DNA from: Pseudomonas laurylsulfativorans | GTDB lineage: Bacteria; Pseudomonadota; Gammaproteobacteria; Pseudomonadales; Pseudomonadaceae | Assembly (NCBI RefSeq): GCF_002906155.1 | Contig: NZ_MUJK01000002.1 | Span: forward strand, 186,001-250,000 | DNA length: 64,000 nucleotides | Direction: 5' to 3' | In this document: piece after piece, positions 56,841-64,000 of the stretch | Numbering within the stretch: position 1 is the first letter of the stretch | Layout of the letters: the number at the start of each line of letters is the position of its first letter | Translations under genes and position numbers: made by a program | Notes under the pieces: model-generated | The model's input: the letters and a program-made list of their open reading frames with translations, nothing else | Database searches by the model: none | Told to the model about the DNA's origin: nothing

Positions 56841-58417
56841 AAGAGGGCTTTCGCCAGTCGATGTCCTGGTTGCATACCTGGGCGGGGTTGATTTTTGGCT
56901 GGCTGTTGTTCGCGATTTTCCTGACTGGCACGCTGGCTTACTTCAAGGACGAAACGTCGCACTGGATGCAGCCGGAAATTCCGTTTCGAGCCGTACCCGC
57001 CGAGACCAGCCTGGTCGTGGCTCAACACTATCTTCAGCAACACGCAGCCGGCGCCTCGCGCTGGCTCATTGAACTGCCTGGTGCCCGCAATCCTGGCCTG
57101 TCGGTGCACTGGGAGCAGGCGCCCGACAAACCGGGAGCGCGCGGCCCGCGTAGTGAACAGCGCCTCGATCCGCTCACAGGCGCGGTCGTGCAGCCCCGCG
57201 AGACCCTGGGCGGCGAATTCTTCTACCGCTTTCACTTCCAGTTGCAGATGCCCTATCCGTGGGGGCGCTGGTTGGCGACCCTCGCTGCCATGTTGATGTT
57301 TGTGGCACTGATCAGCGGCATCATCACCCACAAGAAAATCTTCAAGGACTTCTTCACCTTCCGTCCGCGCAAAGGCCGGCGTTCCTGGCTCGACGGGCAC
57401 AACGCGGTGGGCGTGCTGGTGTTGCCGTTTCACTTGATGATCACCTACAGCAGCCTGGTGATTTTCATGATGATGGTGATGCCGGCCAGCATCCTGGCGG
57501 TTTACAAGGGCGACGCCCAGACCTTTTACCAGGAGGTGTTGCCTGAATCCGCAATCCCGCCAGCCGTGGACAACCCGGCTCAATTGCTGTCCCTGGCGCC
57601 GTTACTGGAGCAGGCGAGCCGGCTCAGAGCGGGTGGCCGGATAGCAGAAGTGACGGTGAACCACCCTGGCGATGCCAATGCTTCGGTCGTCATGGCGTTC
57701 GATGGGGCTGACCGTGTGGTTCACGATTTCGGCCGCTCCGTGACCTTCAATGGCGTAACGGGTCAGCAACTGGATGCGACGCCGGAGCGTACGCTGCTGG
57801 TCGCTTTCGCCGGCAGCTTTTTCGGTTTGCACATGGGCCATTTCGCCGGCCCGGTGTTGCGCTGGCTGTACTTCATCTGCGGCCTGGCCGGCACGGCCAT
57901 GATCGGCACCGGGCTGGTGGTCTGGCTTGGCAAGCGTCAACTCAAACACGCCAAAAGCGCTGTGATGCCTTTCGAACTGCGGCTGGTAGAGGTGCTGAAC
58001 ATCGCCAGCATGTCGGGGCTGATGCTCGCGGTGGCGACTTTCTTCTGGGCCAATCGATTGTTGCCGGTGACCATGGCCGGGCGGGCAGATTGGGAGGTCA
58101 ACGGCTTCTTTATCGTCTGGGGCTTGAGCCTGTTGCACGCCATGTTCCGTCGGGGCCGTGCGGCGTGGGTCGAGCAACTGGCGCTGGCAGCGTTGCTGTT
58201 TGGCGCGGTGCCGGTGCTGAACGCCCTGACCACGCCGTTTCATCTGGGGGTAACCCTGGCACAAGGCGACTGGAGCATGGCCGGGTTCGATCTGGCATGT
58301 CTGGCCGGCGGTCTGTTTTTCGCCTGGGCGGCCTGGAAAATACGGCGTTCGGGAATGACTCAAGCCGTCAACGCACAACGCCCGCCATCGATGGCGCTTG
58401 AACAGGAGGCGAACTGA
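56837..58417 (+). CDS. PepSY-associated membrane protein, ferrisiderophore reductase type
   Basis: A 526-residue inner-membrane protein from ATG 56837 (MKEGFRQSMSWLHTWAGLIFGW). It has four or more membrane segments (about 9-33, 150-172, 205-230, 335-355 and later ones), and a PepSY region in the large periplasmic loop. Similar proteins, such as FpvG in P. aeruginosa, take part in reducing ferri-siderophores, and FoxB is another related case. Its place before a sigma/anti-sigma/receptor set supports an iron role. Confidence 0.87.
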   Translation: MKEGFRQSMSWLHTWAGLIFGWLLFAIFLTGTLAYFKDETSHWMQPEIPFRAVPAETSLVVAQHYLQQHAAGASRWLIELPGARNPGLSVHWEQAPDKPGARGPRSEQRLDPLTGAVVQPRETLGGEFFYRFHFQLQMPYPWGRWLATLAAMLMFVALISGIITHKKIFKDFFTFRPRKGRRSWLDGHNAVGVLVLPFHLMITYSSLVIFMMMVMPASILAVYKGDAQTFYQEVLPESAIPPAVDNPAQLLSLAPLLEQASRLRAGGRIAEVTVNHPGDANASVVMAFDGADRVVHDFGRSVTFNGVTGQQLDATPERTLLVAFAGSFFGLHMGHFAGPVLRWLYFICGLAGTAMIGTGLVVWLGKRQLKHAKSAVMPFELRLVEVLNIASMSGLMLAVATFFWANRLLPVTMAGRADWEVNGFFIVWGLSLLHAMFRRGRAAWVEQLALAALLFGAVPVLNALTTPFHLGVTLAQGDWSMAGFDLACLAGGLFFAWAAWKIRRSGMTQAVNAQRPPSMALEQEAN

Positions 58418-58744
58418 ATGTTGCTCGCCGCCTTGCTCTGTTACGCCGGATTGACCGCGCTGTGCTTATCGATGGACCGGCATCACGCCGATCTTTTTGG
58501 GCATAAACCGACACCGCGTCGGCGCCTCGGCCTGAAACTGCTCGGCTGGCTTTCGCTGGGTTTGTCGTTGTGGGCGGCAGTGGTGGCGGCAGGTTGGGGT
58601 CTGGGTGTGGTGCAGTGGTTCGCCGAGCTGATGCTCAGTGCATTGCTCCTGGTTTTACTGATGCCACACCGTCCGCGTCTGGTCTTGTCCCTGGCCGGGC
58701 TGAGTCTGCTGGCCAGCCCGATTACTCTGTTTGCGCAGTATTGA
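58418..58744 (+). CDS. DUF3325 membrane protein
   Basis: A 108-residue membrane protein with hydrophobic segments at about 1-15, 38-60 and 66-104, family DUF3325, regularly found after a PepSY gene in iron-uptake loci. It starts directly after the PepSY stop (no gap). Its stop lies four bases before the sigma factor ATG. Confidence 0.86.
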   Translation: MLLAALLCYAGLTALCLSMDRHHADLFGHKPTPRRRLGLKLLGWLSLGLSLWAAVVAAGWGLGVVQWFAELMLSALLLVLLMPHRPRLVLSLAGLSLLASPITLFAQY

Positions 58745-58748
58745 TCCG

Positions 58749-59321
58749 ATGATCACGCTTCCTCCCGAATCCCACGATATCGAGCGCGACGAACAACGCA
58801 GCGACCGTGCGCATTTTCTCCAGGTCTTTCTCTCCCAGCGTTCGCAAATGGAAGCGCTGGTGAGTCGTCGCGTCGGCTGCCGGGCGACAGCGGCCGACCT
58901 GGTACAGGACTTGTTCCTGCGATTCTGGCGGCGCCCGCTGGTACAGGTCGAGGAGCTCAGCACTTACCTGCTGCGCTGCGCCGGCAACATCGCCATCGAC
59001 CATTTGCGCAGTGAGGGCACGCGAGTCCGCGCCAGTGAAGGCTTGATGGTCGAATCGCCGGACAGTCACGGCAGCGGACCGCAAGCGGCACTGGAGGCGG
59101 GCAATGATTTGCGTCACGTCGAAGCAGCGTTGCGCGCGTTGCCGGACCGCACGCGGCAGATCTTTTTGCTCAATCGCATTCACGGCCGTAAGTACGCGGA
59201 GATCGCCAAGGCCATGGGCTTGTCCCAAAGTGCCGTGGAAAAACATATGATGCGCGCCCTCGAGGCCTGCAAGGCCAGCCTCCGGGAACCCGAAACGCGT
59301 ACGCCAGGGAAAGCACCGTGA
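58749..59321 (+). CDS. FecI-type ECF sigma factor
   Basis: A 190-residue extracytoplasmic-function sigma factor from ATG 58749 (MITLPPESHD). Region 2 includes RVGCRATAADLVQDLFLRFWRRPL near 39-62 and region 4 LPDRTRQIFLLNRIHGRKYAEIAKAMGLSQSAVEKHM near 131-167. It should direct transcription of the downstream TonB receptor gene and perhaps this operon. It is coupled to the FecR gene (ATG-to-stop overlap of four bases). Confidence 0.92.
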   Translation: MITLPPESHDIERDEQRSDRAHFLQVFLSQRSQMEALVSRRVGCRATAADLVQDLFLRFWRRPLVQVEELSTYLLRCAGNIAIDHLRSEGTRVRASEGLMVESPDSHGSGPQAALEAGNDLRHVEAALRALPDRTRQIFLLNRIHGRKYAEIAKAMGLSQSAVEKHMMRALEACKASLREPETRTPGKAP

Positions 59322-60307
59322 ACAACTTCCAACGCGTCATTCCGACGCCCGCTCAGGAGCAGGCCGCGCTGGCCTGGCTGAGCCTGTTGCATGACCAGCC
59401 AAGCAGCGGTGACCAGGCGACGTTCAGCCAGTGGCTGCAAGCGGACCCCGCTCATGCCGAGGCCTATGCCCGGGCGCAGGTCTTGTGGGAGCTGAGTGAA
59501 GGGCCGGCGCGCACGCTTGCCAATGAAGACGCTTTTGCCTTGCAGGGGTATCTCAACGCCATGGACAAGTCGCGGCGCAGCACGGTCGGGCGCTGGTCGG
59601 GTGCACTGGCGATGGCTGCGTGTCTGCTGTTGATGATCAGTCTCGGCACAGGCTGGCAGCCAATGCGCTGGATTGATGACCTGGGGGCGGACTACGTCTC
59701 GGCGCCGGGGGAAATCCGCACCGTCACCCTGGCCGATCAGTCGCAGGTGACACTGGATGCCGACAGTGCCATCGCCGTGGACTTCAGTCGCGGTGAACGG
59801 CATGTGCAACTGCGCCGCGGCGCCGGATTCTTCAGCGTCACCCATACCGGCGAGCCATTTGTGGTGGATGCCGAGCAGGGCCATGCGCGGGTCCTGGGCA
59901 CGCAGTTCGAAGTCCGTTTGCAGCCCCACGGCGCGCAGGTCACGGTGTTGTCGGGACGGGTTGGCGTGACGGCGGACAAGAATGCCGAACAGCAAATTCT
60001 CAGCGCCGGCCAACAAGTGGCCTACGGCGAAGGTACGGCAGAAAAACTCCATGCGGTGGACAGCGAAGCGCAGTTGGCATGGCGCCAGGGCTGGCTCAAT
60101 TACTACAAGGCGACGCTGGCCGATGTGGTGAATGACCTGAGCCGCTATTACCCCGGACGGATCGTGCTGCTTAACGATGAACTGGCGGCCCGCCGGGTCA
60201 GTGGCAGCTTTCCGAGCAGGAACCCGCAGGCGGTGTTGAGCTCGTTGCAGGGGGTGTTGGGGTTTGAGCAGCATCAGGTGTTGGGGCATCTGATTATTTT
60301 GCGTTGA
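59318..60307 (+). CDS. FecR-type anti-sigma factor/sensor
   Basis: A 329-residue inner-membrane regulator with a GTG start. Residues about 12-55 are the N-terminal sigma-binding DUF4880 domain (ALAWLSLLHDQPSSG). A single membrane helix lies near 88-107, the periplasmic FecR domain near 120-215 (APGEIRTVTLADQSQVTLDADS), and the C-terminal STN-like domain near 255-329. In the FecIRA scheme it transmits the signal from the outer-membrane receptor to the sigma factor. Confidence 0.92.
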   Translation: MNNFQRVIPTPAQEQAALAWLSLLHDQPSSGDQATFSQWLQADPAHAEAYARAQVLWELSEGPARTLANEDAFALQGYLNAMDKSRRSTVGRWSGALAMAACLLLMISLGTGWQPMRWIDDLGADYVSAPGEIRTVTLADQSQVTLDADSAIAVDFSRGERHVQLRRGAGFFSVTHTGEPFVVDAEQGHARVLGTQFEVRLQPHGAQVTVLSGRVGVTADKNAEQQILSAGQQVAYGEGTAEKLHAVDSEAQLAWRQGWLNYYKATLADVVNDLSRYYPGRIVLLNDELAARRVSGSFPSRNPQAVLSSLQGVLGFEQHQVLGHLIILR

Positions 60308-60311
60308 GCCT

Positions 60312-60414
60312 ATGGCCCTATCGCTGGCAAGCCAGCTCCTACAGGGTTTTGTGTTGTCCCCAACATTGTGACCGACTCAAAACCTTTAGGAGCTGGCTTG
60401 CCAGCGATGGGGCC
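60312..60414. repeat. REP inverted pair between fecR and receptor gene
   Basis: TATCGCTGGCAAGCCAGCTC and GAGCTGGCTTGCCAGCGATG face each other, inside the 238-base gap before the receptor gene. The rest of the gap should hold the ECF sigma-dependent promoter, which I could not place. Confidence 0.85.
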
Positions 60415-60545
60415 GCAGGAGGCGCTACATAAAGCTGATTAAAAATATTTTCAAATTGTGATGAGGTAAACCTCAGCGCCATCCGTGTAGTGACTGAAAC
60501 TGCGAGTCATTCGCATCCGTTGCGGTTCTACACAGGTCATGAGCA

Positions 60546-62975
60546 ATGAAGTCCAGGGCAAAATCGGGTTCGGTCAAACAATGGTTGGGTGTGTCTGCGT
60601 TGAGCTTTTCCGCATTGGCGTTGTTGCCGCTGAGCGTGGCACTGGCCGCAGAGACGGGTAACAGCCAGCAACGTGGGCAATTCAGATTTTCCCTGACCGC
60701 CAAACCGCTGCCCCAGGCCTTGAGTGATTTCAGCCGGGTGACCGGCATCAGCGTCGTCTACACCGATGAAGCGCCGTACGGCCTCAATGCGCCAGCGGTC
60801 AATGGTCAAATGAGCGCCGAACAGGCCTTGCAGCGACTGCTCACAGGCTCGGGTTTGACGTTCCGCCGCACCGACGGCCATACCATGGCGCTGGAACCGC
60901 AGCCGACCGAAGGCGCTTTGAACCTGGGCGCGACCACCATCACTTCGGTGATGGATGAGTCCATGAGTTACCAGCCACCACCGACCTCATTGGTGATGCG
61001 CTCCTCGGCCCCGATTCAGGAAATCCCGCAGACCATCAACGTCGTCCCGGCCCAGGTCATCCGCGATCAGGCGCCGCGCAATCTCGATGACGCCCTGGCC
61101 AATGTCAGCGGCATCACCCAGGCAAACACCCTGGGTAGCACTCAGGATTCGGTGATGGTCCGTGGTTTTGGCGACAACCGGAACGGCTCGATCATGCGTG
61201 ACGGCATGCCGATCGTGCAGGGACGTGGCCTCAACGCCAGCGTGGATCGAGTCGAAGTGCTCAAGGGGCCGGCCTCGTTGCTGTATGGCATCCAGGATCC
61301 GGGCGGCGTGGTCAATATGGTCAGCAAGAAGCCCGAGCTTGAGCAGTACAACGCACTGACTGCACGCGGTTCGAGCTATGACGACGGCAAGAACGGCAGC
61401 GGCGGCGGTCTCGACAGCACCGGGGCCCTCGGCGATTCCGGGCTGGCCTACCGCATGGTGCTGGACTATGAAGACGAAGATTACTGGCGCAACTTCGGTG
61501 TGCATCGCGAGAGCCTGATCGCGCCGTCGCTGGCCTGGTACGGCGAAAGCACCAAACTGCTGTTCGCCTATGAGCACCGCGAATTCCTCACGCCGTTCGA
61601 CCGTGGCACGCTGATCGATCCACGGACCAACCATCCGCTGGACATCTCGCGCAACGAGCGTCTCGACGAGCCGTTCAACAACATGGAAGGGCGTTCGGAC
61701 CTCTATCATTTCGAGGCCGATCACGAACTCAACTACAACTGGAAGGCCCATTTCGGCTACAGCTGGAACCGCGAAACCTACGACGCCAGCCAGGTACGCG
61801 TCACCGCCATCGACACCAAGAAGGGCACCCTGACCCGCAGCATGGACGGCACGCAGAACGCGATCAGCACCGACCGTTTCACCACTGCCAGCCTTGAAGG
61901 CAATGTCAATGTGCTCGGCATGCAGCATGACTTGCTGTTCGGCATCGATGACGAGTACCGCAAGATCTACCGTGAAGACCTGATCCGCCAGAAAAGCCGC
62001 ACCCAGTTCAGCTACGTGAACCCGATCTACGGCCAGGAAGTGCCGGGCACCACTGTCAGCGCTCCGGACAGTGCGCAGACCGATGAACTGCGCAGCGATT
62101 CAATCTTCCTGCAGGACTCCATCCACCTCACCGACCAGTGGATTTTGGTGGGCGGTGCGCGCTTTCAGGCGTACGACCAATACGCTGGCAAAGGCGTGCC
62201 GTTCCACGCCAACACCGACAGCAACGGGCAGAAATGGGTGCCGCGCGCCGGTCTTGTGTACAAGTACACCGATGCTTTGTCGTTCTACGGCAGCTACACC
62301 GAATCGTTCAAACCCAACTCGACCATCGCGCCGTTGAGCGGCAGCAGCACCGTGCTTGACGGCGGCATCGCGCCGGAAGAAGCCAAGTCCTGGGAGCTGG
62401 GTGCCAAGCTGGATCTGCCAGGTCGCGTCACCGGCAACATTGCGCTGTTCGACATCAAGAAGCGCAACGTGCTGGTGGCCAACGCCGAAGGCCCCATCAC
62501 CCTTTACAGCGCCGCCGGCGAGGTGCGTTCCCGTGGCCTGGAAGTGGACCTGAGCGGTCAGCTCAGCGATCGCTGGAGCATGATTGGCAGCTACGCCTAC
62601 ACCGATGCCGAAGTCACCGAAGACCCGGATTACAAAGGCAATCAACTGCAAAACGTGGCGAAGAACAGCGGCTCGCTGTCGGCCGTCTATGACTTCGGTA
62701 CGATCGTCGGTGGCGACCAGCTGCGGGTCGGCGCCGGGGCGCGTTATGTGGGTGAGCGCGCGGGCAACGCGGTGAACGATTTCGACCTGCCGAGCTACAC
62801 CGTGGCCGACGCGTTCGCTACCTATGACACTAAAGTCGAAGGGCAGCGGGTCAAGTTCCAACTCAACGTGAAGAACCTGTTTGACCGCACTTATTACACC
62901 TCGGCGGCGAGTCGGTTCTTTGTGTCGATGGGGGATTCGCGGCAGATTTCGCTGTCCAGCACGCTGGAGTTCTGA
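60546..62975 (+). CDS. TonB-dependent siderophore receptor with signalling domain
   Basis: An 809-residue outer-membrane receptor. Signal peptide to about residue 35 (..VALAAETG). An STN signalling domain follows (about 50-118, FSLTAKPLPQALSDFSRVTG), then the plug (about 148-260, IQEIPQTINVVPAQVIRDQ and VEVLKGPASLLYG) and the barrel ending in F (SLSSTLEF). With the FecI/FecR pair it completes a cell-surface signalling system. The siderophore is not indicated; a hydroxamate or catecholate type cannot be told from sequence here. Confidence 0.94.
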   Translation: MKSRAKSGSVKQWLGVSALSFSALALLPLSVALAAETGNSQQRGQFRFSLTAKPLPQALSDFSRVTGISVVYTDEAPYGLNAPAVNGQMSAEQALQRLLTGSGLTFRRTDGHTMALEPQPTEGALNLGATTITSVMDESMSYQPPPTSLVMRSSAPIQEIPQTINVVPAQVIRDQAPRNLDDALANVSGITQANTLGSTQDSVMVRGFGDNRNGSIMRDGMPIVQGRGLNASVDRVEVLKGPASLLYGIQDPGGVVNMVSKKPELEQYNALTARGSSYDDGKNGSGGGLDSTGALGDSGLAYRMVLDYEDEDYWRNFGVHRESLIAPSLAWYGESTKLLFAYEHREFLTPFDRGTLIDPRTNHPLDISRNERLDEPFNNMEGRSDLYHFEADHELNYNWKAHFGYSWNRETYDASQVRVTAIDTKKGTLTRSMDGTQNAISTDRFTTASLEGNVNVLGMQHDLLFGIDDEYRKIYREDLIRQKSRTQFSYVNPIYGQEVPGTTVSAPDSAQTDELRSDSIFLQDSIHLTDQWILVGGARFQAYDQYAGKGVPFHANTDSNGQKWVPRAGLVYKYTDALSFYGSYTESFKPNSTIAPLSGSSTVLDGGIAPEEAKSWELGAKLDLPGRVTGNIALFDIKKRNVLVANAEGPITLYSAAGEVRSRGLEVDLSGQLSDRWSMIGSYAYTDAEVTEDPDYKGNQLQNVAKNSGSLSAVYDFGTIVGGDQLRVGAGARYVGERAGNAVNDFDLPSYTVADAFATYDTKVEGQRVKFQLNVKNLFDRTYYTSAASRFFVSMGDSRQISLSSTLEF

Positions 62976-62995
62976 CGACCGACCGCGTCATCGTT

Positions 62996-63088
62996 CATCG
63001 CGAGCAGGCTCGCTCCCACAGGGAAACAGGGTGATCACAAAACAGGGGAGCACCGCCAAACCGTGTGGGAGCGAGCCTGCTCGCGAAG
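62996..63088. repeat. REP inverted pair after receptor gene
   Basis: CGCGAGCAGGCTCGCTCCCA and TGTGGGAGCGAGCCTGCTCG lie in inverted order between the receptor gene and the converging AraC gene. Confidence 0.85.
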
Positions 63089-63118
63089 GCGGCAAGTGTG
63101 GCGCCGAAGATCCCTGGC

Positions 63119-63994
63119 CTAGCGCAAAAACGCCTGCCGATACTCGCCGGGCGTTCCACCCAGAGCCTGGCGAAAGCGATTGGTGAAGTGGCTGGCACTG
63201 GAAAAACCGCAGGCCAGCGCAATCTCACCCAGCGGTTGTGAGGTGCTTCGCAGCAACTTCCGCGCCCGGTTCAAGCGCCGTGCCAGCACATACTGATGGG
63301 GCGGCAAGCCGAAACTTTCGCGGAACATCCGTGCGAAGTGGTATTCCGACAACGCGCACAACGCCGCCAATTGACCAAGGCTGATGGCCTCGTCCAGATG
63401 GTTGTCGATGTACTCCACCAGATGCCGACGCTGATGCGCAGCCACCCCACCTTTAAGGCGCAGGCCTTGCCGGACCTTGACCTGGCTGAGCAGGGCATGG
63501 CTGAGCAATTCGTGACCCAGGCTGCTGGTGAGCAGACGCTCGCCCGGCTCGTCCCAGTTCAGGGCGATCAACTGCCGAAAGCGCAAAGCTTGCTGCGGAT
63601 CATCGAGAAAGGTCTGCTCGCGCAGCTGCATTTCCCGTGGCTCGCGATCGAGCAGGGTGACGCAGCCGAGGGCAAATTGTTCGGGGCTGAAATACAGGTG
63701 TGCCAAGCGAATGTCGCCATTGATCACCCAGCCTGACTGGTGGTCAGCTGGCAGGATGCACAGTTTGTCCGGCCCCCCCTTGTTGCCGGGCTGGTCGCGG
63801 CGAAAGGTGCCGGTGCCGCCGGCAATGTAGCAGGACAGCGTGTGGTGGCTGGGCGCTTCGTATTCCTGGGCGTCGTGGTGATTGCTCCACAAGGCTGCAG
63901 ATAAGCCGTCACCGAGCTCGGCGCTGTGCTCGAGGCGAGCATTCGGCGAGCGGTTGAGGGCTTGAAAGACTTGTAGGGTATCCAGTGCAGCCAT
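63119..63994 (-). CDS. AraC-family regulator
   Basis: A 291-residue transcription regulator with the AraC double helix-turn-helix at the C-terminus (about 185-288: LGQLAALCALSEYHFARMFRESFGLPPHQYVLARR, then GEIALACGFSSASHFTNRFRQALGGTPGEYR). The N-terminal cupin-like domain binds the effector. The start at 63994 is six bases from the window edge, so the upstream promoter and any more upstream start cannot be judged. Confidence 0.88.
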   Translation of the reverse strand: MAALDTLQVFQALNRSPNARLEHSAELGDGLSAALWSNHHDAQEYEAPSHHTLSCYIAGGTGTFRRDQPGNKGGPDKLCILPADHQSGWVINGDIRLAHLYFSPEQFALGCVTLLDREPREMQLREQTFLDDPQQALRFRQLIALNWDEPGERLLTSSLGHELLSHALLSQVKVRQGLRLKGGVAAHQRRHLVEYIDNHLDEAISLGQLAALCALSEYHFARMFRESFGLPPHQYVLARRLNRARKLLRSTSQPLGEIALACGFSSASHFTNRFRQALGGTPGEYRQAFLR

Positions 63995-64000
63995 GATTGT

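Overview
The window is a stretch of Pseudomonas chromosome, most like the P. fluorescens group. The support is high GC coding sequence, a gene order lptB-lptA-lptC-kdsC-kdsD / mlaFEDCB-ibaG-murA-hisGDC-algW-NIF3-cysD-cysNC that matches the well-known Pseudomonas core block, genus-typical small families (DUF3565, DUF3509, HopJ-like, DUF1244) and many inverted-pair REP elements of the 'taggagcgagcttgctcgcga' type. No rRNA, tRNA, CRISPR array, insertion sequence or prophage was seen.

Layout. 1-3.6 kb (minus strand): LPS transport and Kdo synthesis. 3.8-6.9 kb: the Mla phospholipid transport operon. 6.9-11.8 kb: ibaG, murA and hisG/hisD/hisC. 11.9-17.1 kb: AlgW envelope-stress protease, a NIF3 protein and sulfate activation (cysD, cysNC). 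17.1-27.6 kb: acyltransferase, pta, a DUF3565 gene head-to-head with an FKBP peptidyl-prolyl isomerase, glutathione peroxidase, an Old Yellow Enzyme, a glycosyltransferase, cysZ, trxB and a class III aminotransferase. 27.8-33.8 kb: a cluster with the tetrahydromonapterin genes folX, folE and folM, a monooxygenase-like membrane protein, a MerR/LitR-type regulator lacking the expected cobalamin ligands, a YcgR/PilZ-like protein, a short LOV photoreceptor and a flavodoxin. 34-37.7 kb: class II aldolase, Asp-nucleophile hydrolase, SDR enzyme and an amidase. 37.7-38.9 kb: a gene-free interval with four 139-bp REP units and a probable leftward small RNA. 38.9-44.7 kb: DUF1302, DUF1329 and a MalT-type LuxR regulator. 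44.8-49 kb: the homogentisate operon with its divergent IclR repressor. 49-55.4 kb: SirB1-like protein, a leucine dehydrogenase homologue lacking its catalytic lysine, yebG with a LexA box, psiE, DUF3509, L-serine dehydratase and a divergent LysR regulator. 55.6-63 kb: an HPF-like protein, the wreck of a fecI/fecR pair, a Fur box and an intact iron-siderophore cluster (DUF3649, PepSY, DUF3325, ECF sigma, FecR, TonB receptor). The window ends in an AraC regulator.

Working together. The left third is envelope biogenesis and maintenance (LPS export, outer-membrane lipid asymmetry, peptidoglycan precursor, sigma-E type proteolysis). The light/pterin cluster looks like a sensory module: a LOV photoreceptor, a LitR-like repressor that has probably lost its own chromophore, and pterin genes nearby. 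Tetrahydromonapterin is the cofactor of phenylalanine hydroxylase in Pseudomonas, and the homogentisate operon degrades the product of that route. The iron cluster has the three parts of cell-surface signalling (receptor with signalling domain, FecR, ECF sigma) plus inner-membrane reductase-type genes.

The most interesting items are the LOV/LitR/pterin cluster, the unannotated small RNA near 38.5-38.64 kb, the lysine-less leucine dehydrogenase and the fossil fecI/fecR locus.
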